From the NCBI GenBank assembly GCA_965226155.1, contig OZ245331.1, forward strand, positions 2,604,001 to 2,668,000: DNA of 64,000 nucleotides, in the 5' to 3' direction. Positions 44,666 through 53,957 of this stretch are shown one piece after another. The notes under the pieces were generated by a model. The model saw only the letters and a program-made list of their open reading frames with translations, searched no databases and was not told the DNA's origin. The position numbers and the translations under genes were made by a program. The stretch comes from G965226155 sp965226155 (GTDB lineage: Bacteria; Pseudomonadota; Gammaproteobacteria; Eutrophobiales; Eutrophobiaceae). The first letter of the stretch is position 1, and the number at the start of each line of letters is the position of its first letter.

Positions 44666-44998
44666 CTATCCGTCCATCTCCACCCTAGCGTCTACACTGT
44701 CATTGATCGGGAAGACCTTATCCAGTCGTGCAAGTTGTAGAACACTCATTGCAGATGCACTAACACTGACTAAGCCAAAACGCAGGTTTTTCTTTTTTGC
44801 TGTCTGATAGCCTTCAACTAAGCTTGCTACCCCTGAACTATCAATGTAACTAACCTGTGAAAGGTCTATGAGAAGGTTGTTCTTATCACTAAGACATTTC
44901 AAGATCTGCTTCCTCGCCTCCGGTGAACAAGACAAATCCACCTCACCATTCAATTCAATGATCGTATAACCACCCTCCTCTCTCGTTTCATATTTCAT
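44666..44998 (-). CDS. STAS-domain anti-anti-sigma factor (RsbV-like)
   Basis: A 110-residue single STAS domain. The phosphorylatable serine lies in LIDLSQVSYIDSSGVASLVEG (Ser in DSSGV). In partner switching, the unphosphorylated protein binds the anti-sigma kinase and so frees its target. It is the last gene of the minus-strand set whose other members are an HATPase kinase and a SpoIIE-type phosphatase. Confidence 0.9.
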   Translation of the reverse strand: MKYETREEGGYTIIELNGEVDLSCSPEARKQILKCLSDKNNLLIDLSQVSYIDSSGVASLVEGYQTAKKKNLRFGLVSVSASAMSVLQLARLDKVFPINDSVDARVEMDG

Positions 44999-45051
44999 CG
45001 CCGATACCCACCATTAGTTAACAAACACTGTCCGTTTAATTTTATTTACTG

Positions 45052-45480
45052 TTACTTTATTTTTTTTATCATTTCGAGATAGTTGCCGCGTCCACCCTCT
45101 AGATGTCCAATATCACTGTCGTCCATAATTTCCCGAATAAAGTCTACTCCCAACCCACCAGGTCGGATATCGCTAAGTTCTCTCGGCTCTACCTTGTCCA
45201 AGTCGATCGGTTTCGCATTATCCGTCAATCTGAAAAAAAGTTCCGACTCATTATTCAGTATTTCAAGAACAAATTCACCCGAATCATCTCCCTTATAAGC
45301 ATGCTGGATAATATTCATACAGGCCTCATCCAGGGCGATTACCAACTTATTACTCAGATCCTCTTCACAACTCACAGCCTCGGTGGCACGGTGGACGATA
45401 GCCCTTATTAAGCACAAGCGCTCCGCTTTTGCCGGCAACTTCAATTCAAAAAGTTTCTCTGCTTTTGACGGGAGGCGCAT
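45052..45480 (-). CDS. anti-sigma factor kinase (RsbW-like HATPase)
   Basis: A 142-residue GHKL ATPase of the anti-sigma Ser kinase type. N-box: ALDEACMNIIQHAYKGDDSG; G1 box: TDNAKPID; G2 box: PGGLGVDFIREIMDD. It should phosphorylate the STAS protein and bind a sigma factor or other client, as RsbW/SpoIIAB do. Its ATG overlaps the 3' end of the phosphatase gene by 40 bases, so the three genes are a tight operon. No sigma factor gene is adjacent, so the client is unknown. Confidence 0.9.
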   Translation of the reverse strand: MRLPSKAEKLFELKLPAKAERLCLIRAIVHRATEAVSCEEDLSNKLVIALDEACMNIIQHAYKGDDSGEFVLEILNNESELFFRLTDNAKPIDLDKVEPRELSDIRPGGLGVDFIREIMDDSDIGHLEGGRGNYLEMIKKIK

Positions 45481-46816
45481 TCGATCAGTATTATGGTGAT
45501 ATCGTCATGCTGTACAAGATGTGGTTTAGTGATCTTTGTTACGATGTTTTCCAACCTTTTTCGAGATGAGTGTTCGGAATTTGAGTTAATCAATGTGATC
45601 AATCCATCAACTCCGAGTTCATTATTGTCCTCATCCACACTCTCCGAGACCCCATCGGTAAAGATATACAAACCGCCATCATTTAGAGATAACGTGGTAA
45701 CTGGAAATTCTGTCCCTGACATAATCCCAATTGGCGGGGCTGTCGCTGGGAGTTCTTCGAAACTACCATTTTGCTTGTGGAACAATGGAGGCTGATGACC
45801 CGTATTCGACAACTTCACTGTTTGTGATTTAACATCCAGAAATCCGGACACCAAGGTGACAAACATGCTGTGAGAAACAGTTTCGCTCACCTCATCGTTC
45901 ACTCGGGCTAGTAATTCACCTGGTTCGGAAATATCCTTTGCCAGATGGTGTAATAAACTACTGACCTTTGCCATTAACAGGGCAGCATTCATGCCTTTGC
46001 CCGAGACATCCGCCAGGTTAAAATAAATTAGGCCATCATCCCGCTGAAAAAATCAAAAAAATCTCCGGACACTTCACGGGCGGGAATATTTATACCTTGT
46101 CCCGGAAATTCACCCTCTGGGGTTACAGGCAACAGTCCCTCCTGAATCTCACGCGCTAACTCAAGCTCTTTCTGCATTCTCTGATGCACGACAAGATTGT
46201 CCGCCATCTTGGCATTATGTATGGCCAGTGCTGCTGCTGATGCTAGAGCAACTAGAATATGCGTATCCCTATCTTCAAACAGCCCGTCCCCACCCTTTTT
46301 ATTTATCAGTTCCAGCGCACCTATGCACTCGTCCTGCACCATCAGTGGCGCGCAAAGTATTGACCGAGTCTCAAATCCAGTATCTTTATCTGCATTCTGG
46401 GCAAAGTCAGGATCTTCCCTCACGTCCCGGACAATCTGGCTATTTCGGGACGTCACGGTTTTGCCGACTATCCCTGCAGATGCGGGTAACCGTAGCCCGC
46501 TGATATCGACCGGTCCGACACATGCTCTGCATACCAGTTCATCACCGGAATCAGTTAAAAGAAATATTGACGCAGCTTCGGCATTTAGATAGAGGATAAA
46601 TTTCTCAATAGCATTATGCAGGGTTTCATCAATGTTTAATGACGAGGCGAAGGACTGCACAACTTCAGCAAGCAATGCCAACTGTTCGTCCAGCGAATAT
46701 TTCGAATCCTCTTCAAAAAGATTGTAAACGTTACTACCTTCTGTCATTTTCGTTTCTGCTTGTATTTCATATATAGGATCATCAGCAAACCATTCCGGTC
46801 TTTCAGGTATTCCCAA
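45441..46816 (-). CDS. GAF-SpoIIE PP2C phosphatase (RsbU-like), one-base frameshift
   Basis: The first part, read from a TTG (GGGAG 5 bases upstream) or the ATG at 46747, contains a GAF domain (about residues 55-200) and the start of the SpoIIE phosphatase (ELELAREIQEGLLPVTPEG, then REVSGDFFDFF). At the T6 run (complement of 46047-46052) the frame breaks. Adding one T gives DFFQRDDGLIYFNLADVSGKGMNAALLMAKVSS and joins the second ORF to GLYIFTDGVSESVDEDN and HDDITIILIE. So phosphatase motifs are split by a single missing base, real or artefactual. The role would be dephosphorylating the STAS protein in response to the GAF ligand. Confidence 0.85.
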
Positions 46817-46869
46817 GTGGGCTCCCAGAAAATTGCAGAATTAAATGGTACATTCTATTCCTATCGAAA

Positions 46870-47535
46870 TCAGCCTTGATTGACATATACGGAACATTTT
46901 TTTAATTCTTCTTTCTGATTCCATTCGCAGTAATTATAGATTACACAACTTGCACATTTTGGCTTTCTTGCCGTGCACGTATAACGTCCGTGTAAAATCA
47001 ACCAATGATGGGCATTTATCTTATATTCTAGGGGGACAAATTTAAGTAACTTTTTTTCCACTTCCAGAACAGTCTTGCCCCGCGCAATACCCGACCTGTT
47101 GGACACCCTAAAAATATGAGTATCAACCGCGATAGTCGGTTGTCCGAAAGCAGTATTCAGAATTACATTCGCCGTCTTTCTGCCTACACCAGGGAGCTTT
47201 TCTAACGAATCACGCTCTGAAGGGACGCGACTGTTATGTTCAGATACCAATAACCTGCATGTTTTAATAATATTATTAGCTTTCATATTATACAGGCCAA
47301 TGGATTTGATATACTTCTTCAGTTCCGTAATGCCTAAGCTAATAAGTGCCTCAGGTGTATTGGCCACCTTGAACAAGATGTTCGTTGCTTTGTTGACACT
47401 GACATCCGTTGCTTGAGCAGACAAAATCACAGAAACCAACAACTCGAATGGTGTGGCGTACTTTAATTCCGCAGTGGGTTGCGGGTTGTTTTCTTGGAGT
47501 ATTTTGAAAATAGCAGCCCTGATTTCACTATTCAC
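46870..47535 (-). CDS. nth: endonuclease III
   Basis: A 221-residue bifunctional DNA glycosylase/AP lyase for oxidised pyrimidines. The helix-hairpin-helix is LEKLPGVGRKTANVILN with the catalytic Lys, followed by the catalytic Asp in VDTHIFRVSNR. The [4Fe-4S] cluster ligands are C-TARKPK-C-AS-C-VIYNY-C near the C-terminus. It is 8 to 10 residues longer than usual at the C-terminus (NQKEELKKCSVYVNQG). The GTG start lies 7 bases after the rnfE-like gene. Confidence 0.95.
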   Translation of the reverse strand: MNSEIRAAIFKILQENNPQPTAELKYATPFELLVSVILSAQATDVSVNKATNILFKVANTPEALISLGITELKKYIKSIGLYNMKANNIIKTCRLLVSEHNSRVPSERDSLEKLPGVGRKTANVILNTAFGQPTIAVDTHIFRVSNRSGIARGKTVLEVEKKLLKFVPLEYKINAHHWLILHGRYTCTARKPKCASCVIYNYCEWNQKEELKKCSVYVNQG

Positions 47536-47542
47536 TGATTTA

Positions 47543-48178
47543 TCATTCCGTAGTTGGCGGCCGGTCTCTTCCTCTAGAAAGAAAATTAATTACTGATATC
47601 ACTAAACCCACAGCAATAAAGGAACCTACCACCGTATTGAAAACAACCATTGATCTACCTGATGAGATCAACATGATGGACAATGCTTCGCAATTCGGGA
47701 ATAGCAATGCACTATCAGACAGGAGCACACCCTGGCCTACTAATTCTCTCAACATTCCAGCGGTAACAACAATAAAGAAAACAATAGCAGATGACATAAG
47801 TGCCATCTTCATCAATGTGGTTGTTCTCTCAGTCAATGCTTTGGCTTCAAGCATGTACACAAGCAGACTATTTACAGCAATTAGCGGGAGATAAATGTCG
47901 AGAGAAAAACGCATTTCGAACAATGTTGTCTGCAGAAGTAGATCAATACATGTTACCCATGTTGATGAGATAAAAAAAATAAATACCATACGATAATGGT
48001 GCGGCACAAGGTTGCGTATGGCAGATACAGATAGCGTAGATAACACTATGACCAAAGCAAACACCAGGCTAATTGTAACAGCGCTCAGTAATGTGGCAGC
48101 ATTTGCTGCTAACGGGCAGATACCCAGTGCGGCGGTGATAGCGGGCTGTCGTTGAATCGATTTGGTTATTCTGCGCAA
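47543..48178 (-). CDS. rnfE: RnfE-like electron transport complex subunit, orphan
   Basis: A 211-residue membrane protein with about six hydrophobic segments. The RnfE landmarks are GICPLAANAATLLSAVTISLVF at the N-terminus, PLIAVNSLLVYMLEA in the middle and the loop GMLRELVGQG. It is rather divergent. RnfE is one subunit of a six-part ion-pumping ferredoxin:NAD oxidoreductase, normally encoded as rnfABCDGE followed by nth. Here nth is present but rnfABCDG is not; mpl is the upstream gene. It may be a relic, or work with subunits encoded elsewhere. Confidence 0.7.
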   Translation of the reverse strand: MRRITKSIQRQPAITAALGICPLAANAATLLSAVTISLVFALVIVLSTLSVSAIRNLVPHHYRMVFIFFISSTWVTCIDLLLQTTLFEMRFSLDIYLPLIAVNSLLVYMLEAKALTERTTTLMKMALMSSAIVFFIVVTAGMLRELVGQGVLLSDSALLFPNCEALSIMLISSGRSMVVFNTVVGSFIAVGLVISVINFLSRGRDRPPTTE

Positions 48179-48282
48179 AATATTCTCTCTCTTGTTAGCT
48201 GTACTATCTCACAGAGATGATTGAATACCAATGTCTACAATACTCTAAGACGATGTTCAGAAAAGCAGTCGTATCCCGGCCA

Positions 48283-49637
48283 CTAGTTCTCTAGCTGGGT
48301 TATTAATCGCTGATGAATATTCTCGAAACTAACATTGCTCATGATGACAACATGATCACCATTTTGCAGTTCTGTGAGTAATGACTCGATAATCAGCTGT
48401 GTATCATTAAATACCCGGACATCGGTAAGAGACTCTGCCAACGCACTATTCATATCCCAGCAAAGATCTGCGGGTTGATATGCAATCACGATGTTTGCAT
48501 CAGTTAACGAGGGACCGAGAGTCGCCTGGTGGACACCTAGTTTCATGGTATTGGAACGAGGTTCAAATACAGCAATGATCCGCTGATCACCAACATGAGC
48601 TCTTAGGGCAGAAAGTGTAGTTTTTATAGCGCTAGGGTGATGAGCAAAATCGTCATAAATAGTTACCCCCTGACCTCGGTAAGCCGTTGTAACCGGCGTT
48701 TCACACTCTTGAAATGAGTTAATGACTGGCAAGCTTCATCGACATTGAGTCCGATATCATCGGCAGCAGCAATGGCCGCTAGGGCATTCTCGGCATTATG
48801 ACGACCGATTAACTTCCATCCGACTGTCCCTACCTTATTACCCTGGTGATATACATCAAAATGGGAATAATCTGGCGTTCGAGCCTGTACCTGCCAGATT
48901 GCGCCATCTTCGCCAAAACTGATCGTCGGGGACCAGCACCCTGACTCAAAAACCTGCATAATTTGCTCGTCTCCGTGGTCATAGATGACCTTGCCCGTGC
49001 TAGGCACTGTCCTGATCAATCGATGAAATTCACGTCTTATATCCCCAATACCAGCGAAGATGTCTGCATGATCATATTCAATATTATTAATGATCAGCGT
49101 CCTTGGTCGGTAGTGGATAAATTTAGATCGTTTGTCAAAAAACGCCGGATCGTACTCATCGGCCTCAACAACGAAATATTTCGAATCGCCAATGCGGGCT
49201 GAAATGCCAAAATTTTCCGCCACCCCACCAATGAGGAATCCGGTATTTTCTCCTGCACTTTCAAGCAGCCACGATACGATACTGGCGCTTGTTGTCTTAC
49301 CGTGTGTGCCAGAGATAGCAATGACATGCTTACCAGTCAAAACAGTTTCAGCCAACCACTGTGGACCTGATGTGTAGGGTAACCCCCTGTCCAAGATATA
49401 TTCTACACAGTCATTTCCCCTAGACAGGGTATTGCCGATGATTACCAAATCCGGTGTCGATTGAAGAGGTGCCGTTGAATATCCATCATGCAGGACTATA
49501 TCGTTGTGCCGAAGCTGAGTGCTCATAGGAGGGTACACATTGGTATCGGAACCAGAGACTTCGTGGGCCAGTGCTTTAGCGAGTATCGCTAGCCCGCTCA
49601 TAAAGGTTCCACAAATACCAAGTATATGAACTTTCAC
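48283..49637 (-). CDS. mpl: UDP-MurNAc-tripeptide ligase Mpl, one-base frameshift
   Basis: A murein-peptide recycling enzyme attaching L-Ala-D-Glu-mDAP to UDP-MurNAc. The first ORF (MKVHILGICGTFMSGLAILAKALAHEVSGSD, ATP loop ISGTHGKTTSASIVSW) runs to EVRG* at 48663. The C-terminal domain (VTIYDDFAHHPSAIKTTLSALR, VVIMSNVSFENI) lies in the next frame. Both join as RLTEVRGVTIYDDFAHHP if one G is added to the G5 run (complement of 48666-48670). The restored length is 451 residues, the family length. If real, the loss removes the C-terminal domain. Overlaps the preceding membrane-protein gene by 4 bases. Confidence 0.88.
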
Positions 49638-50176
49638 ATAACCTCCGGTACCGGAATGATAACTTGTAGAGCGAATGTAACCAAAGCGATATAAGTCAAT
49701 GATGCAAGCAACCCCAGCAAGTATGACGAAGAAAATGCATGTCTGAAAATATGTGATGTAACGGCAAGGTTCCAGAATACCAACAGCAAAATCAAAGTTT
49801 CGATAGACGACTGCGATGTAGGTTCCTGGCTAACGTAGACGCGCAGGTAAAACAGAGGCAGGGCTAACAGATTAAATATAAATCCAGTCCCTGCTAATGC
49901 GGTTGTGGTTTGTAGCCATCGCTTTGGGACACTACGAAGGTAGACAAACAAATAAGTAACTGACACTAGCATTACCGTGTCAACAATCCCAGAAATGAAA
50001 GCAGCAAACGAAGGGTGTGCCGGATAAGATATTGCTGCACTGACCACGAGATACATAAACATAGTGACCACAAATAACTCATTGGCGAACGGAATGTCCT
50101 GTGGCCGTTTTCGGAAAATACAGATATCGAAAAAAGTCCTTAATAGAACAATATAAGTAGAATTCATGGCCCCCAA
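49634..50176 (-). CDS. uncharacterised membrane protein
   Basis: A 180-residue integral membrane protein with about five hydrophobic segments: residues about 30-50, 55-80, 88-112, 124-142 and 150-175. It begins MGAMNSTYIVLLRTFFDICIFRKRPQDIPFANELF. I do not recognise a named domain; genes of this shape are often found before mpl. Its stop overlaps the mpl start by 4 bases, so the two are translationally coupled. Confidence 0.68.
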   Translation of the reverse strand: MGAMNSTYIVLLRTFFDICIFRKRPQDIPFANELFVVTMFMYLVVSAAISYPAHPSFAAFISGIVDTVMLVSVTYLFVYLRSVPKRWLQTTTALAGTGFIFNLLALPLFYLRVYVSQEPTSQSSIETLILLLVFWNLAVTSHIFRHAFSSSYLLGLLASLTYIALVTFALQVIIPVPEVM

Positions 50177-50302
50177 ACCTTTGTCCGCAACATAATCCCT
50201 GACCTTGCATAGTTAAAAGGACATGTCTGATAGGTAACAAGACCCATGGGATTTTTCAATCATAAGTTAGTACAGAGGATAATTAAGATAGCAGTGAGGG
50301 AA

Positions 50303-50806
50303 TCACTGCTCGATAATATACGAAAACTCCTCTAGTGCTTGCTGGTAGACATTACGCTTGAATTTAATTACCTGATTTACAGGTTCCCAGAAATCGATCC
50401 ATCGCCAGTGATCAAATTCAGGACTGTCGGAAAGATCAAGCTGAACCTGGTTTTCGTCTCCAACTAATTTCAGTAAATACCATCTCTGCTTCTGGCCAAT
50501 GCACAGTGGTGTCGAATTTTTGCGAATGTACCGCTCAGGCAATCTATATTTTAGCCAATCGCTGGTTCGACCCATAATTTCCACGTGTTCTGGTAATAGA
50601 CCAATTTCTTCGCGCAGCTCCCGGTACATTGCAAAGTCTGTCGTCTCTTTAGGTCGGATTCCACCCTGGGGAAACTGCCAGGCATCCATGCCGATACGTT
50701 TTGCCCAAAATAATTGGTTAATATTATTAATTAGCATGATGGCAACGTTGGCTCGATAGCCTTCGGCATCGATGCTTGAATGGGAAAAATCAGTGGTTTC
50801 AAACAT
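50303..50806 (-). CDS. rppH: RNA pyrophosphohydrolase RppH
   Basis: A 167-residue Nudix enzyme removing pyrophosphate from 5' ends of mRNA and starting decay. The Nudix box spans about residues 44-66 (GGIRPKETTDFAMYRELREE, followed by IGL). Diagnostic RppH features are WQFPQGGI, MGRTSDWLKYRLPERYIR and GQKQRWYLLKL. Extra residues precede the usual start (DAEGYRANVAIML). It is followed by mdh on the same strand, 39 bases upstream in genome order. Confidence 0.93.
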   Translation of the reverse strand: MFETTDFSHSSIDAEGYRANVAIMLINNINQLFWAKRIGMDAWQFPQGGIRPKETTDFAMYRELREEIGLLPEHVEIMGRTSDWLKYRLPERYIRKNSTPLCIGQKQRWYLLKLVGDENQVQLDLSDSPEFDHWRWIDFWEPVNQVIKFKRNVYQQALEEFSYIIEQ

Positions 50807-50844
50807 CCTTATTGCCTAGCTCTTTCTCTCCGATCATGTACCCA

Positions 50845-51828
50845 TCATGCTTGAAGTAAATGCTTGATGGCATCGCGTTCCTCTTCAAGCTCTTTTCGGG
50901 TAGCATCCATTTTTGACTGGCTAAATTTGTTAATCTCCAGTCCTTGAACAATCTTATAGTCTCCATTTTTACATTCCATCGGAAAAGAATAGACTAAACC
51001 TTCAGGGATTCCATAAGATCCGTCGCTCTGCACAGCCATACTGGTCCAATCACCCTCCTTGGTCCCATTCACCCAATCGCGCATATGTTCAAGGGCAGCA
51101 TTGGCGGCGGATGCGGCACTGGATGCCCCACGTGCATCAATGATTTCCACCCCTCTTTTTGCAACTCTGGGAATATAATCATTTTCGTACCATGACTGGT
51201 CAACCTGCTCGATAGCAGATTTGCCAGAAACCGTGACATGATTGATGTCAGGATATTGGGTAGTTGAGTGGTTCCCCCAGATACATAGCTTGCGAATGTC
51301 ATTCACGGATGTTTTGGTCTTGGCGGCGAGCTGAGCAAGTGCGCGATTGTGATCCAGCTTAGTCATAGCAGTTATGTTTCTGGCGTTTAAATCCGGTGCA
51401 TTGTTAATTGTAATGAGCGCATTGGTGTTTGCTGGATTACCGACAACAATAATGCGTATTTTCCTGCTGGCGTTACTGTTCAGCGCCTTACCCTGTGAAT
51501 TAAAAATTGCGGCATTACTTTCAAGCAGGTCCTTGCGCTCCATACCCGGGCCACGTGGCTTCGCTCCAACTAAGAAAGCAAATTCGGCATCTTTAAACGC
51601 GGTGTTCGCATTATCACTAGTCTCGATTCCTGCAAGTGTGGCAAAAGCACAGTCTTCTAGTTCCATAACAACCCCCTCGAGGGCCTTTAATGCCGGGGTC
51701 ACTTCCAGCAGTTGCAGGTTGACCGGTTGATCTTTACCTAACAGTTCTCCTGCTGCGATTCTGAATAATAATGCATAACCTATTTGCCCTGCTACTCCCG
51801 TGATCGCAATTCGTGCCGGTGATTTCAT
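50845..51828 (-). CDS. mdh: malate dehydrogenase (cytosolic type)
   Basis: A 327-residue NAD-dependent dehydrogenase oxidising malate to oxaloacetate. NAD motif: ITGVAGQIGYALLFRIAAGELLG; the substrate-binding loop is AKPRGPGMERKDLL; the catalytic His is in IWGNHSTTQYPDI. This group 2 enzyme resembles eukaryotic cytosolic and Xanthomonas/Burkholderia types, not the E. coli one. It is next to gltA, so two consecutive TCA steps are adjacent. Confidence 0.95.
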   Translation of the reverse strand: MKSPARIAITGVAGQIGYALLFRIAAGELLGKDQPVNLQLLEVTPALKALEGVVMELEDCAFATLAGIETSDNANTAFKDAEFAFLVGAKPRGPGMERKDLLESNAAIFNSQGKALNSNASRKIRIIVVGNPANTNALITINNAPDLNARNITAMTKLDHNRALAQLAAKTKTSVNDIRKLCIWGNHSTTQYPDINHVTVSGKSAIEQVDQSWYENDYIPRVAKRGVEIIDARGASSAASAANAALEHMRDWVNGTKEGDWTSMAVQSDGSYGIPEGLVYSFPMECKNGDYKIVQGLEINKFSQSKMDATRKELEEERDAIKHLLQA

Positions 51829-51911
51829 GAAAAAGCTCCTTCAAAAAATATAGATATTGTTGTTCATTTATCCTAATGATATACGCCATACCAAGCATCA
51901 ATTTATTTGTA

Positions 51912-53204
51912 CTACTTACGTTTATCCACAGAAACGTAGTCACGTTTTTCTGGCCCTATATACAACTGCCGCGGCCTACCAATACGAAAATCAGGATCAT
52001 CCATAAGTTCAAGCCATTGTGCGATCCACCCAGAACAGCGTGCTAACGCAAACATGACTGTAAACATTTCTGTTGGAATCTTTAATGCTTGATAGATCAA
52101 GCCAGAATAAAAATCAACATTGGGATATAATTTACGTTCAATAAAATAATCATCCTTCAAAGCGATTTCCTCTAGCTCCATCGCTATTTCAAACAAAGGC
52201 TGGTTTAATTTCATTTCACTCATTAGATCATGAACGGCTTGTTGGATAATTCTTGCCCGAGGATCGTAATTTTTATATACACGGTGGCCAAATCCCATAA
52301 GCCTGAAAGGGTCATCCTTGCTCTTGGCACGTTCAACAAATTGCTTGATATTTTTAGGGTGAGCAATTTCTTCAAGCATGTTAATCACGGCCTCATTGGC
52401 GCCACCGTGTGCTTTACCCCATAATGTACATATTCCAGATGTAATACATGCAAAAGGATTTGATTCAGCACTTGCTGTTAACCTTACTGTTGAAGTGCTT
52501 GCATTTTGCTCGTGGTCCGCATGTAAAATAAACAATAATTCCAGTGCCCTCACAGCTACCGGATTGGGATGGAATTCTTCAGAAGGCCAGGAAAACATCA
52601 TGTACATAAAGTTTTCCACATAATCTTTATTGTTATCAGGATAGACAAACGGTAAGCCGGAAGCATATCGGTAGCACTTTGCTGCGATATTAGGGACCTT
52701 TGCAATTACCCGCTTTGCTGTGAGCATGCGATGTTCTGGATTTCGAATATCAGTTGCATCGTGGTAATACGAGGCTATGGCACCGAAAACACCAGCCATT
52801 AACGACATCGGATGGGCGTCGTAACGATAGCCAGTATAGAACCTGGAAAGATGCTCATGATGCATACTGTGCATCTTGATATCGTTTTCCCATGAGTCTT
52901 TCTGCTGCTGGGTAGGCAATTCACCGTGGATTAACAAATAACATACTTCTAGGTAGGAACTATGCTCTGCTAGTTGCTCTATTGGATAACCACGATGTAA
53001 GAGAATGCCTTCATTCCCATCCAGATAGGTAATTGCACTTCGACAGCTTGCAGTGGTCCCGAAACCCTGGTCCAGGGTGTACATACCCAGACCCTTATAT
53101 AATGCATTAGTATCAATTACCGATGCACCGAAAGTCCCTGTTTCTATGGGACAATCAATCTTTTTACCAGTACGATTATCAATGATCGTTACCGTATCTG
53201 CCAT
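51912..53204 (-). CDS. gltA: citrate synthase
   Basis: A 430-residue type II hexameric citrate synthase condensing acetyl-CoA and oxaloacetate. Catalytic residues lie in LWGKAHGGANEAVINML, GFGHRVYKNYDPRA and DVDFYSG-like NVDFYSGLIYQAL. I place the start at ATG 53204 (MADTVTIIDNRTGK) because GGGAGG lies seven bases upstream; an upstream TTG (53246) would overlap it. Divergent from sucA, with 753 bp between. Confidence 0.96.
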   Translation of the reverse strand: MADTVTIIDNRTGKKIDCPIETGTFGASVIDTNALYKGLGMYTLDQGFGTTASCRSAITYLDGNEGILLHRGYPIEQLAEHSSYLEVCYLLIHGELPTQQQKDSWENDIKMHSMHHEHLSRFYTGYRYDAHPMSLMAGVFGAIASYYHDATDIRNPEHRMLTAKRVIAKVPNIAAKCYRYASGLPFVYPDNNKDYVENFMYMMFSWPSEEFHPNPVAVRALELLFILHADHEQNASTSTVRLTASAESNPFACITSGICTLWGKAHGGANEAVINMLEEIAHPKNIKQFVERAKSKDDPFRLMGFGHRVYKNYDPRARIIQQAVHDLMSEMKLNQPLFEIAMELEEIALKDDYFIERKLYPNVDFYSGLIYQALKIPTEMFTVMFALARCSGWIAQWLELMDDPDFRIGRPRQLYIGPEKRDYVSVDKRK

Positions 53205-53957
53205 CACAACACCTCCCTGAGTAGCGTGATTATTAAAATACAACAAAATCTATTATTAATTATTTTTCTAGGATACAGGCGACAAGGAAGGAACCGCAAG
53301 TCTAATACTCGAAAAACAGCCGTCTTTATGCCTACTTTTTTTAAAAATGTAGCTGATCAAATAGCAAGAAAAGAGCTGTAATAAGTTTTTTTGATATTGA
53401 TTCAGATTTCTAGGGAATTTTGATGATGACTGAGTGAAAGCAACAACTATAGGTATCCAAACATTAAATTTCTAATACCGACGCGAGTAGTCGATTTTCA
53501 TATATCAGTTTTTATAGAGCTTAATGAAAGAAAATAGCTACTAATAAGCAGTAGATCAGAAAAAAGAGTCACAAATGCCATTGATAGCACTACCACCATG
53601 TGCCGCTGATATAATCTACAAACAGGCCAAGTTATTGAGCTTTAATTTGGTTTACTACGCTGAATTATAAGGGATTACTGGGGTTTTCCCCTTTTCATTC
53701 ATGTAATATTCAGGCTAAACTTATACTAAACCAACTGACTGTTATTTAAAATTTGCTTGTCGTGGGACGTTGCTGGTTATCTGATATAAGAAAAAGCGGC
53801 ATTAAAATAATACTAATGGATATAACTAGCCAGTGACATAAAAGTCTGGCTCGATAATAATTTTTAACGTTTTCCTATTGAGAAACTTAACTAAAAAATA
53901 AGAATTACAGGCACAAACTAGATCAGGAAATCATTTCATTCCAAAGGCTTATATATT
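53205..53957. other. 753-bp divergent intergenic region, gltA / sucA
   Basis: I find no credible ORF, tRNA or palindromic element here; the stretch is AT-rich and holds divergent control regions for gltA and sucA. No convincing promoter boxes can be fixed by eye. In many gammaproteobacteria the sdhCDAB genes fill this interval, but here they are absent. Confidence 0.6.
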
